Assembly: GCA_945946745.1 (NCBI GenBank)
Contig: CAMEWZ010000102.1
Coordinates: forward strand, 1 to 5,923
From: an uncultured Clostridia bacterium
Lineage (GTDB): Bacteria > Bacillota > Clostridia > Oscillospirales > Oscillospiraceae
Length of the DNA: 5,923 nucleotides
Direction: 5' to 3'
This document shows positions 1-5,479 of this stretch, one piece after another (position 1 is the stretch's first letter; the number at the start of each line of letters is the position of its first letter). The position numbers were made by a program, and so were the translations under genes. The notes below the pieces were generated by a model. That model made no database searches. It was not told the DNA's origin and worked only from the letters and a program-made list of their open reading frames with translations.

Positions 1-29
1 CCGCGCATTTCCAAGCGGTATTCACTCAT
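1..29 (-). CDS. mglA: Start of MglA, galactose/methylgalactoside ABC transporter ATP-binding protein (partial)
   Basis: Only the first nine codons plus two bases are inside the window, reading MSEYRLEMR(G). The ATG is at 27-29 and a perfect AGGAGGT ribosome site lies at 37-43, seven bases upstream. An N-terminus of the form MSEY-LEMRG is typical of sugar ABC ATPases of the MglA/RbsA/XylG class, and the gene directly follows mglB on the same strand, which is the standard order mglB-mglA-mglC. The ATPase would sit on the cytoplasmic face of the membrane and power uptake of sugar delivered by MglB. The identity rests on the ten visible residues and the context; another sugar ABC ATPase of the same class is possible. 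Confidence 0.75.
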
Positions 30-78
30 AGAGCAGACCTCCTATCCTATTGCGTTATTCAAGACTTTGTTTCGTCTC

Positions 79-157
79 AGTGGAGGGCGGAATGGCTTCT
101 GCCTTCCACTCAAAGGAAACCTCTGGAAATGTGGGGTGGGCTGCAAGCAGCCCACCC
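79..157 (-). other. Two hairpins in the mglB-mglA intergenic gap
   Basis: The 147-base gap between the mglB stop and the mglA start holds two inverted repeats. The first, 20 bases past the mglB stop, has 10-bp perfect GC-rich arms at 134-143 and 148-157 around a four-base loop. The second has 12-base arms at 79-90 and 99-110 around an eight-base loop; in the minus-strand transcript it carries two A-C mismatches. Neither is followed by a real U tract (the first is followed by ACATTTCC), so these are not clear terminators. By analogy with the malE-malF gap, a stable 3' hairpin after a binding-protein gene can protect its mRNA or partly attenuate transcription, giving more binding protein than transporter. 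That role is inferred. Confidence 0.55.
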
Positions 158-176
158 ACAACGAAATGACAGGATA

Positions 177-1235
177 TTAGCCGAAGTAAGCGGCATCAAC
201 CTTGACGTAGTCAACCCAGTAGTAGTTGTCCATGGGTTCGCCGTTCAGAGCCTTAACAGCCACATCAACAGCGGTGTGGGACTGGCCAATGTGGTCGTTC
301 AGAACGGTACCGGTCATGGTGCCCTTCTGAACCATTTCCTGGCACTCGTCCAGAGCGTCAACGCCCAGCAGGTAGATGTCCTCACCGACCTTACGGCCAG
401 CGGCTTCGATGGCGGCAGCAGCGCCCAGAGCCATAGCGTCGTTGTTGCAGAAGACAACCTCGATCTGATCGCCGTACTGAGCCAGAGCAGCGGCTACGAT
501 TTCCTGACCCTTGGTCTGATCCCAGTTACCAACGTTCTTGACCAGCTCCTTGACTTCGATGCCGGCATCGGTCAGAGCCTTGACGGAGAACTCGGTACGG
601 TACTGCGCATCGGGGTTCTCGGGGTCGCCAACGACCATGACGTAGGAAACAACGCCGTCGCCGTTGATGTCGCCGTGGTTGTCCAGCTCGGCAACGATCT
701 CGCCCTGGTAAGTACCGGACTGACGGGCGTCAGCACCGACGTAGCACACGGTGGGGTTGTTGATGATGCCGGGGTAGGACTCGTCGCCGTTGTCGCCCAG
801 AGGCTCACGGTTGATGAGAACCAGAGGAATGCCGGCAGCCACGACCTTGTCGATGATGACTTCGGCAGAGGAGGTCTGAACCAGGTTGCAGATGATAACA
901 TCCATGCCCTGGGTGATGAAGGTGTCGATCTGGTTGGTCTGCTCACCCATGTCGTTCTTGCCGTCGACCATGGTGACGTTGTACTTGACAGTGTCGGTCT
1001 CCAGGGTCTTGAAGTAAGCCTCGATCTCCTGGCGGTACAGGGTCATGAAGTTATCGTTGTACTGGTAGATGGCAACACCGACGTTGTAGGTCTTGACATC
1101 AGAGGCGGGCTCGGCAGCGGCAGCCTTCGTCTCGGCGGGAGCAGCAGCCTGGGTTTCCGTGGTCTTGCTGCCGCCGCAAGCGACCAGGGTCAAGGCCAGA
1201 GCCAGAACCAGCAGCAGGGAAATGAGCTTTTTCAT
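177..1235 (-). CDS. mglB: MglB, galactose/glucose-binding lipoprotein of an ABC transporter
   Basis: Predicted 352-residue extracellular lipoprotein that captures galactose or glucose and delivers it to the MglA/MglC transporter. The start at 1233-1235 is chosen because it begins a lipoprotein signal (KK, hydrophobic run, lipobox L-V-A-C with Cys20) and has AGGAGG at 1243-1248, seven bases away; an upstream in-frame ATG would bury this signal. A low-complexity Ala/Glu linker (about 21-47) precedes the periplasmic-binding-protein fold. Residues matching E. coli MglB ligand contacts are visible: YNDNF (Asp61, Phe63), Asn117, Asp209, Arg213, Trp238, Asn265, Asp293 and Asn313. A calcium loop D-I-N-G-D-G occurs at 189-194 with its distant Glu259 (IEVV). 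The position equivalent to E. coli His152 is Asn207. The family assignment is firm; the exact sugar is inferred. Confidence 0.93.
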   Translation of the reverse strand: MKKLISLLLVLALALTLVACGGSKTTETQAAAPAETKAAAAEPASDVKTYNVGVAIYQYNDNFMTLYRQEIEAYFKTLETDTVKYNVTMVDGKNDMGEQTNQIDTFITQGMDVIICNLVQTSSAEVIIDKVVAAGIPLVLINREPLGDNGDESYPGIINNPTVCYVGADARQSGTYQGEIVAELDNHGDINGDGVVSYVMVVGDPENPDAQYRTEFSVKALTDAGIEVKELVKNVGNWDQTKGQEIVAAALAQYGDQIEVVFCNNDAMALGAAAAIEAAGRKVGEDIYLLGVDALDECQEMVQKGTMTGTVLNDHIGQSHTAVDVAVKALNGEPMDNYYWVDYVKVDAAYFG

Positions 1236-1269
1236 TTGTTTTCCTCCTAAAATGAAAATGATGTATGCT

Positions 1270-1281
1270 AAAACCGGTTTT
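1270..1281 (-). promoter_or_regulatory. Candidate LacI-family operator in the mglB leader
   Basis: Perfect 12-bp palindrome AAAACCGGTTTT, 34 bases upstream of the mglB start codon. It contains the AA-N-CG-N-TT core shared by many LacI/GalR-family operators (PurR, GalR, CcpA types) and lies in the transcribed leader about 95 bases after the predicted start of transcription. A regulator bound here could act as a roadblock. It is immediately followed by a second short palindrome, TCCCGGGA (1281-1288). It does not fit a full CcpA cre site. Function is inferred from shape and location only. Confidence 0.3.
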
Positions 1282-1304
1282 CCCGGGATCAGCCAAAGGA
1301 TTCT

Positions 1305-1325
1305 CGTTCCCAGGAACTGGGAACG
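1305..1325 (-). other. Leader hairpin upstream of mglB
   Basis: Perfect 8-bp inverted repeat, arms CGTTCCCA (1305-1312) and TGGGAACG (1318-1325), around a five-base loop. It lies one base from the 22-bp palindrome at 1327-1348, so the mglB leader RNA should fold into two adjacent stem-loops. No U tract follows, so it is not a terminator. It may stabilise the mRNA, act in leader control, or be part of an operator. Confidence 0.5.
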
Positions 1326-1326
1326 C

Positions 1327-1348
1327 AAGAAAAGGACGTCCTTTTCTT
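1327..1348. repeat. Perfect 22-bp palindrome in the mglB leader
   Basis: The two halves AAGAAAAGGAC (1327-1337) and GTCCTTTTCTT (1338-1348) are exact reverse complements with no spacer. As RNA it would form a 9-bp stem with an ACGT loop, about 26 bases into the predicted mglB transcript. As DNA it could be a dimer-binding operator just downstream of the promoter. No U run follows beyond the arm itself, and mglB is expected to be read through it, so a terminator is unlikely unless it acts as a regulated attenuator. Confidence 0.6.
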
Positions 1349-1356
1349 ACAAAATG

Positions 1357-1371
1357 TGAAAATCTTTTTCA
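1357..1371 (-). promoter_or_regulatory. Operator-like inverted repeat at the mglB transcription start
   Basis: Inverted repeat TGAAAA-AGA-TTTTCA on the minus strand. It would lie at roughly +3 to +17 relative to the start predicted from the -10 box at 1381-1386, a typical place for a repressor site. It resembles catabolite-response (cre) half-sites but has a three-base centre in place of the central CG, so it is not a canonical CcpA site. Function is inferred. Confidence 0.3.
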
Positions 1372-1380
1372 ACCACAGAT

Positions 1381-1409
1381 AATATAGCACCAGTTCACAA
1401 TTTTGTAAA
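1381..1409 (-). promoter_or_regulatory. mglB promoter (sigma-A type)
   Basis: Reading the minus strand, TTTACA (1404-1409) and TATATT (1381-1386) are separated by exactly 17 bases, each close to the housekeeping consensus. The stretch upstream of the -35 box (about 1410-1430) is A/T-rich, like an UP element. Predicted transcription start is near 1374, giving a leader of about 138 bases before mglB. The rest of the gap up to the terminator at 1500-1528 is AT-rich with no gene that I can support. Confidence 0.7.
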
Positions 1410-1499
1410 GCTTTTCTTATATTTTCAGCAAATAGTCTCATATCGCCGTTCTATTTTTGTGCATATCATACAATTTTCGATATATCAAGAAGATAACGC

Positions 1500-1528
1500 A
1501 AAAAGCCCCTCCGTCATGGACGGAGGGG
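1500..1528 (-). terminator. Rho-independent terminator of the DUF5662-glycosyltransferase operon
   Basis: Perfect 10-bp GC-rich stem, arms CCCCTCCGTC (1506-1515) and GACGGAGGGG (1519-1528), with a three-base loop. On the minus strand it is followed by C then TTTTT (1504-1500). It starts 20 bases after the stop codon at 1548-1550 and separates this operon from the mglB promoter. Confidence 0.9.
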
Positions 1529-1547
1529 TAAAATCGGCCAAATTCCA

Positions 1548-2585
1548 CTATTTTTCGTTCAATATCCCCTGGATTCTCTCCAAAGTGTTTTTCACCAAAA
1601 CGTCCGGCTTGAGATATCGCCGGTAGTAGTCCGCGTTGGCCAGCTTCATGGCGTACAGGGCATCCGGATCCTCCACCAAACGATGCACCGCCTGGATACA
1701 TTCTTCTCCAGTTGTAAAGGGCAGGTAGTGTTTTCCCTCTTGAAAATCCCCCGGAACGCTGTAGTGGAAGGTCTCGTTGACGATGGCCTTCGCCGCCGCC
1801 ACGTACTCTCCGGTTTTCCAGCCGATGCTCTCATGCAGTCCGATGGTACCAATGCAGATATCACATTCGTGGAGCAGCTTCAGATATTTCTTCCGCTCTG
1901 TGTATTGGTTCGGCACGATCAGCTCCGGGGCCAAGGATCTGGACAGGGCCGTGTCATTCAAGCCGCCAAAGAAGGCGTCGCCATAGCGGCTGCGCAGAGT
2001 ATGGAGGATCTCGATCCGGGATTCATTGATCTGCCTGCGTTCCGCATTGACACTTTCCGGCAGGGACGGATCGTGGCTGTCCCACAGCCGGGTCAGAAAG
2101 AGGATCTTCACCGGCTCCCCAGCCTTCGGCGTTGCGTTTCCCTCAAACACCTCCGGGACAAAGTATTTGTCCGGTGTCCGCCCCAGCAAGGGCTTGACCA
2201 GCGCCTTCCACTTTGGCTCCTGGATGGGATCCCCCGGGCAGGTCACATGGTAGTTAAAGCCCAGCGGATAGATTTTTCCGGCATACTCCGGGAAAAGCGC
2301 CTGGTTCTTTTCCTGGGAGAAACTGCGTTTAAAGTAGAAATCGCAGTTTTCCAGACCCTTTCGCATATTGTCCGGATCCTGGTAGCCGTCCCACAAGTCA
2401 TAGACGATCCGCTGCCCCCGATACCGGGCCAGCAGCACCGGCAGGCCATGGAAGGGATTTCCCGAATCCCTGGAAACATTTTCCAGCTCCACCCGCCAAT
2501 CCTGGGGATTCAGCAGCAAAAAACCGGCAAGGATCTGAGACAGATGCTCGATGGTGGAGGGAATGGTGACGTGAATGGTTTCCAT
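1548..2585 (-). CDS. Probable GT-B-type glycosyltransferase (group 1-like), function unknown
   Basis: A 345-residue soluble protein with no signal peptide or membrane segment. The layout suggests two Rossmann-like halves. An N-terminal part contains YDLWDGYQDP (62-71). A second half opens with a hydrophobic strand, VKILFLTRLWDS (159-170), and continues with CDICIGTIGLHESIGWKTGE (241-260) and AAAKAIVNE (263-271). The last part resembles the donor-binding end of group 1 glycosyltransferases, where a Glu (here Glu260) often contacts the nucleotide sugar. The tail ADYYRRYLKPDVLVKNTLE also fits that family's C-terminus. The start at 2583-2585 is chosen by ribosome-site spacing. The gene lies 11 bases after the DUF5662 gene, so the two are co-transcribed. 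Donor, acceptor and even enzymatic activity are not shown by the sequence; a catalytically altered GT-like protein is possible. Confidence 0.55.
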   Translation of the reverse strand: METIHVTIPSTIEHLSQILAGFLLLNPQDWRVELENVSRDSGNPFHGLPVLLARYRGQRIVYDLWDGYQDPDNMRKGLENCDFYFKRSFSQEKNQALFPEYAGKIYPLGFNYHVTCPGDPIQEPKWKALVKPLLGRTPDKYFVPEVFEGNATPKAGEPVKILFLTRLWDSHDPSLPESVNAERRQINESRIEILHTLRSRYGDAFFGGLNDTALSRSLAPELIVPNQYTERKKYLKLLHECDICIGTIGLHESIGWKTGEYVAAAKAIVNETFHYSVPGDFQEGKHYLPFTTGEECIQAVHRLVEDPDALYAMKLANADYYRRYLKPDVLVKNTLERIQGILNEK

Positions 2586-2599
2586 GGGCATTCTCCTTA
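2586..2599 (-). promoter_or_regulatory. Ribosome site overlapping the upstream stop codon
   Basis: The DUF5662 stop codon TAA (2597-2599) overlaps the AAGGAG ribosome site (2593-2598) of the glycosyltransferase-like gene, which argues for translational coupling. Two in-frame ATG codons follow: one at 2589-2591, a single base after AAGGAG and so too close, and one at 2583-2585 with a normal seven-base spacer. This decides the start in favour of the second. Confidence 0.7.
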
Positions 2600-3145
2600 T
2601 ACTTCCCAAGGGAAGGGTTTTCCGGGAAGTACGGATTCTTTCAGATATCGGAAGGTCTCCTGCTCCCCTTTTTCCGCCAGCAGCGTCAAAATGTAACGCA
2701 ACTGCCGGGCAGTGTCGGGGTGCATCAGCTCCTTCTCCCGGCTTTTTTCAAAGTAGGTTAGGGCGGAATCATCCCGGTAGGCCTTGCCCTGGTAGGTCAT
2801 GCAGGCAGCCCTTCTATCCATCACCATCTCCACCAGATATTTCCGGGGCATGGGAATGGCTTCATAGTTGCGGGTCTGGCGGTTCATATCTGTCCAATAT
2901 TCATAGTGGTGGCGGTTGCGGCCCTTGTGGTGCATCCAGGCCTCGCTGTAGCCCTTCTCCTCCCGCTCGGCGGCGTTGGGGCTGCGGTTGCCCTGGTAGT
3001 ATTTCGCTCCGGCCCAAAACTCTGTCAGCGAATATTTGGACAGATCATGGGTCAGGCCCTGCCAGTAAAGCCCCACCCGGAAACAGCCGCAGCAGACCAG
3101 CCAGCGGTGATGGGTAATGGTTTTGAGATGCTGCCATGGCTTCAT
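2597..3145 (-). CDS. DUF5662 family protein, function unknown
   Basis: A 182-residue protein that I recognise as resembling the DUF5662 family, which is widespread in gut Clostridia and without a known role. Characteristic features are an N-terminal HLKTITHHRWLV (6-17), GLYWQGLTHDLSKYS (25-39), KYYQG (48-52), the His-rich WMHHKGRNRHHYEYW (70-84), MPRKYLVEMVMDR (99-111) and YQGKAY (118-123). The conserved H33-D34, H72/H73, H79/H80 and E106/D110 look like a potential metal site of HD-phosphohydrolase style, which is inference. No signal peptide or membrane helix is seen. The ATG at 3143-3145 has AGGAGG at 3155-3160, nine bases away. It is the first gene of a two-gene operon with the glycosyltransferase-like gene. 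Confidence 0.8.
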   Translation of the reverse strand: MKPWQHLKTITHHRWLVCCGCFRVGLYWQGLTHDLSKYSLTEFWAGAKYYQGNRSPNAAEREEKGYSEAWMHHKGRNRHHYEYWTDMNRQTRNYEAIPMPRKYLVEMVMDRRAACMTYQGKAYRDDSALTYFEKSREKELMHPDTARQLRYILTLLAEKGEQETFRYLKESVLPGKPFPWEV

Positions 3146-3177
3146 AGAATCGCGCCTCCTTGGTATCCTTGGGTTCT

Positions 3178-3206
3178 ATTATAGCCCGAACCCCGCCGGA
3201 ATGCAA
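3178..3206 (-). promoter_or_regulatory. Strong sigma-A promoter of the DUF5662 operon
   Basis: On the minus strand, TTGCAT (3201-3206) is followed after exactly 17 bases by a perfect TATAAT (3178-3183). Transcription should start near 3171, giving a short leader of about 26 bases. The promoter begins only 15 bases beyond the prfC terminator stem, so the operon is independent of prfC. Confidence 0.85.
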
Positions 3207-3220
3207 GGGCAGGATGGACA

Positions 3221-3257
3221 AATCGAAAAGGCGGGGTCGCGCCCCGCCTTTTCGATT
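3221..3257 (-). terminator. prfC terminator, stem overlapping the stop codon, probably bidirectional
   Basis: A perfect 16-bp inverted repeat, arms at 3221-3236 and 3242-3257 around a five-base loop. Its GC core (GGCGGGG/CCCCGCC) is flanked by AAAA on one side and TTTT on the other, so either strand could terminate. The outer two pairs use the first two bases of the prfC stop codon TAA (3256-3258). The U tract is short and interrupted (TTTTCGATTTG). Confidence 0.85.
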
Positions 3258-4848
3258 ATCCTTCGTTGACCACGATCTCGCTGACCTTCAGGCCGGGATT
3301 TCTCCGGCAGGTGAAGTCGATGGCCCAGAAGCTGGAGAAAACCAGCAGACTGCGGCCCCGGTAGTCCTCCAGCAGCTCCGCGTCGGAGCCCAGGTTCAGA
3401 TCCCCCAATTCGCCGGGATACTCGTCGATTAGGCGAATCTCCTCGTAGGGCAGGGTCTCCATCCGCAGCTCCACACCATACTCATTCTTCATCCGGTACT
3501 GGAACACGTCGAATTGCAGCGTGCCCACAACGCCCACGATGACCTCCTCCATGCCGGAATTCGGCACCTTAAAGATCTGAATGGCGCCCTCCTGGGCGAT
3601 CTGCTCCGTGCCCTTGACGAATTGCTTGCGCTTCATGGAATCCTTGGCAGACACCCGGCAGAAATGCTCGGGGGCAAAGGTCGGAATGCCGGAATAGGCA
3701 AACTTCTTACCCGGCACGGTGATGGTATCGCCGATGGCAAAGATGCCCGGGTCAAACACGCCGATCACGTCTCCGGCGTAGGCCTCCTCCACGATCTCCC
3801 GCTCGGCAGCCATCAGCTGCTGAGGCTGACTTAGGCGCATTTTCTTCTTGCCCTGGACGTGGTAGTATTCCTTGTCCCGCTCGAACTTACCGGAGCAGAT
3901 GCGCATAAAGGCCAGCCGGTCTCGGTGGGCCTTGTTCATGTTGGCCTGGATTTTAAAGACAAACGCGGAGAAATCCGGGTCAAAGGTATCGATGACGCCG
4001 CAGTCGGCAGTCCGGGGCAGGGGCGGCGGCGTCAGCTTTAGGAAGGCCTCCAGGAACGGCTCAATGCCAAAATTGGTCAGTGCGGAGCCGAAGAACACCG
4101 GAGAAAGCTGACCGGCCCGGACAGCCTCCAGATCCATCTCCCGCCCGGCGGACAGTAGCTCCACGTCGTCGATGAGCTGGCGGTGCTTTGCCTCGGAGTC
4201 CAGCAATTCCGCAACCACCGGGTCATACAGATCCACTTCCATCTTATCCGCCCGCTTCTTTCCGGACACGCCGGAGAAGAACAGCAGCTCCGCCTTCTCC
4301 CGGTCGTAGACGCCCTGGAAGTCCTTGCCGGAGCCAATGGGCCAGTTCATGGCGTAGGTCTCAATGCCCAGCTCCCGCTCCACCTCGTCCAGCAGGTCGA
4401 AGGGATCCTTGGCCTCCCGATCCATTTTGTTGACAAAGGTGAAAATGGGAATATGCCGCATGGCGCAGACCTTGAACAGCTTCCGGGTCTGAGGCTCCAC
4501 GCCCTTGGCGCCGTCGATGACCATGACGGCGGAATCGGCGGCCATCAGAGTTCGGTAGGTATCCTCGGAGAAGTCCTGGTGGCCCGGGGTGTCCAGGATG
4601 TTGATGCAGAAACCGTTATACTGGAACTGCATCACAGACGAGGTCACGGAAATACCGCGCTGCTTTTCGATCTCCATCCAGTCGGAGGTGGCGGCGCGGG
4701 AATTTTTCTTTCCCTTGACCACACCTGCCTGGGCGATGGCGCCGCCGTAGAGCAGGAACTTTTCGGTCAGGGTGGTTTTACCGGCGTCGGGGTGGGAAAT
4801 AATGGCAAAGGTACGCCGCCGGCTGATTTCTTCTACTAAATTGGACAA
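3256..4848 (-). CDS. prfC: Peptide chain release factor 3 (RF3)
   Basis: A 530-residue translational GTPase of full family length (E. coli RF3 is 529). RF3 binds the ribosome after peptide release and ejects RF1 or RF2; it also has a role in quality control after miscoding. GTPase motifs are all visible: G1 SHPDAGKT (18-25), G2 RGISVTS (64-70, switch Thr69), G3 DTPGHQDF (86-93), G4 NKMD (140-143) and G5-like SAL (255-257). A domain II beta barrel follows (about 285-390). The RF3-specific C-terminal domain contains KGTEQIAQEGAIQIF (412-426) and GVVGTLQFDVFQYR (439-452), which separates it from EF-G and other GTPases. The start is TTG at 4846-4848, supported by ribosome-site spacing. It is a single-gene unit closed by its own terminator. 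Confidence 0.96.
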   Translation of the reverse strand: MSNLVEEISRRRTFAIISHPDAGKTTLTEKFLLYGGAIAQAGVVKGKKNSRAATSDWMEIEKQRGISVTSSVMQFQYNGFCINILDTPGHQDFSEDTYRTLMAADSAVMVIDGAKGVEPQTRKLFKVCAMRHIPIFTFVNKMDREAKDPFDLLDEVERELGIETYAMNWPIGSGKDFQGVYDREKAELLFFSGVSGKKRADKMEVDLYDPVVAELLDSEAKHRQLIDDVELLSAGREMDLEAVRAGQLSPVFFGSALTNFGIEPFLEAFLKLTPPPLPRTADCGVIDTFDPDFSAFVFKIQANMNKAHRDRLAFMRICSGKFERDKEYYHVQGKKKMRLSQPQQLMAAEREIVEEAYAGDVIGVFDPGIFAIGDTITVPGKKFAYSGIPTFAPEHFCRVSAKDSMKRKQFVKGTEQIAQEGAIQIFKVPNSGMEEVIVGVVGTLQFDVFQYRMKNEYGVELRMETLPYEEIRLIDEYPGELGDLNLGSDAELLEDYRGRSLLVFSSFWAIDFTCRRNPGLKVSEIVVNEG

Positions 4849-4861
4849 ATGTCATCCCTCC
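4846..4861 (-). promoter_or_regulatory. prfC ribosome site and TTG start with an out-of-frame ATG
   Basis: GGAGGG (4856-4861) is followed by ATGACAT and then TTG (4846-4848). The TTG has the ideal seven-base spacing and opens the RF3 reading frame (MSNLVEEISRRRTFAI). The ATG (4853-4855) abuts the ribosome site directly and is in another frame that stops at 4778-4780 after 25 codons. TTG is therefore the real start. Confidence 0.75.
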
Positions 4862-4960
4862 AAAAAATTTTGTCGATCACACAGTACCGGGATGGCTAAT
4901 GGGGACCACGAAACAACATAATAGCCTCCAAAATTGGTATGATTTCCAACAAACTCATTT

Positions 4961-4989
4961 AGTTTACCATATTATTCGGCAACTTACAA
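4961..4989 (-). promoter_or_regulatory. Possible prfC promoter
   Basis: On the minus strand, TTGTAA (4984-4989) and TAAACT (4961-4966) are 17 bases apart; each matches four of six consensus positions. It lies in the AT-rich strip between the repeat element and prfC (4862-5029), giving a leader of about 105 bases. No stronger pair was found there, and no other feature is evident in this strip. Confidence 0.35.
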
Positions 4990-5029
4990 GGGGAAAATGA
5001 AAATTCTGTTGATATGCCAAGGAGAGAAC

Positions 5030-5059
5030 GTACTTTTCTTGGTTCGCCAAGAAAAGTAC
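5030..5059. repeat. Left terminal hairpin of the element
   Basis: Perfect 13-bp arms, GTACTTTTCTTGG (5030-5042) and CCAAGAAAAGTAC (5047-5059), capped by a TTCG loop. It is related to the right-end hairpin, sharing the ACTTT-CTTG / CAAG-AAAGT arm pattern. Confidence 0.85.
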
Positions 5060-5072
5060 CAAAAGAAGGGGC

Positions 5073-5127
5073 CATAGGAGAGGCGCTGAGTTGCTTGCTC
5101 CCGCAAGCAAAGCCGCCCTCTCCTATG
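5073..5127. repeat. Nested stem-loop inside the element
   Basis: Outer perfect 10-bp arms CATAGGAGAG (5073-5082) and CTCTCCTATG (5118-5127) enclose an inner perfect 8-bp hairpin TTGCTTGC (5091-5098) / GCAAGCAA (5103-5110) with a TCCC loop. The middle can add a few more pairs with a bulge. Confidence 0.75.
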
Positions 5128-5204
5128 TACCTCTCCCGGCGCGCACTTGGCGACCTTGCAGCACCTTAACGGGCAAAATTAGCAAGACTCCGTACTGTAA
5201 CGTT

Positions 5205-5228
5205 GGCGGGGGCTGCGCTCTCCCCGCC
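5205..5228. repeat. GC-rich stem-loop inside the element
   Basis: Perfect 7-bp arms GGCGGGG (5205-5211) and CCCCGCC (5222-5228) with a ten-base loop, inside the larger arch formed by 5135-5145 and 5335-5345. Confidence 0.5.
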
Positions 5229-5267
5229 CTGCCGAGAAAAGGCAACGATTCTCTACAGCACTTTCCA

Positions 5268-5299
5268 GCAGGCAAAAAGTCGGAACACTTTTTGCCTGC
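5268..5299. repeat. 13-bp stem-loop inside the element
   Basis: Perfect arms GCAGGCAAAAAGT (5268-5280) and ACTTTTTGCCTGC (5287-5299) with a six-base loop CGGAAC. The A/T block lies within the stem, not after it, so it is not a terminator. Confidence 0.75.
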
Positions 5300-5391
5300 C
5301 CCGCATGAATTAATGAGGTACACGCTGAACGAAATGCGCGCCGGGGAGTTTCTTAAGAGGGGTGGTGCTCCGCGCAGCGAATCTAAATTAT

Positions 5392-5414
5392 TATGATTGC
5401 CGGTGGCAATCATA
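5392..5414. repeat. 10-bp stem-loop inside the element
   Basis: Perfect arms TATGATTGCC (5392-5401) and GGCAATCATA (5405-5414) with a three-base loop, near the right end of the element. Confidence 0.65.
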
Positions 5415-5479
5415 CCTCTATTCATCGGCTTTGGCGCGCGGGAGCGCGACACTCAGCGCCCCTTAAGCCGACTTCTTTG

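Noticed and set aside
129..1250. 373-codon open frame on the plus strand antisense to mglB
   Set aside because: It is the mirror of a strongly supported gene; its Val/Gly/Leu/Asp-rich protein has no domain, and no ribosome site or promoter precedes it. Codon bias of mglB explains the open frame.
1236..1328. In-frame upstream extension of mglB to an ATG at 1328
   Set aside because: It would add 31 residues before a textbook lipoprotein signal, it overlaps the leader hairpins, and the AGGAGG at 1243-1248 serves the ATG at 1235.
1327..1348. The mglB leader palindrome as a copy of the hairpin that bounds the 5030-5511 element
   Set aside because: Both contain AAGAAAAG-like runs, but the half-site order is opposite (AAGAAAAG first, CTTTTCTT second) and the centres differ, so they are not the same repeat.
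1396..1409. CcpA cre site over the mglB -35 region (AGAAAAGCTTTACA on the minus strand)
   Set aside because: It has an AAAGCTTT palindrome but lacks the central CG and the leading TG required by the cre consensus.
1683..2696. 337-codon open frame on the plus strand opposite the glycosyltransferase-like gene
   Set aside because: Lacks a ribosome site and family resemblance; the minus-strand frame has a ribosome site, promoter, operon partner and terminator.
4183..4839. 218-codon plus-strand frame opposite prfC
   Set aside because: Antisense shadow of a full-length RF3 gene with all GTPase motifs intact.
4849..5029. A riboswitch or T-box upstream of prfC
   Set aside because: No strong stem-loops, terminator or T-box sequence could be found in this AT-rich strip.
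5091..5452. Open frames of 101 codons (plus, 5091-5396) and 109 codons (minus, 5123-5452) within the repeat element
   Set aside because: Both lie in the palindromic element, have no ribosome site or recognisable domain and overlap each other; they are more likely by-products of the repeat.
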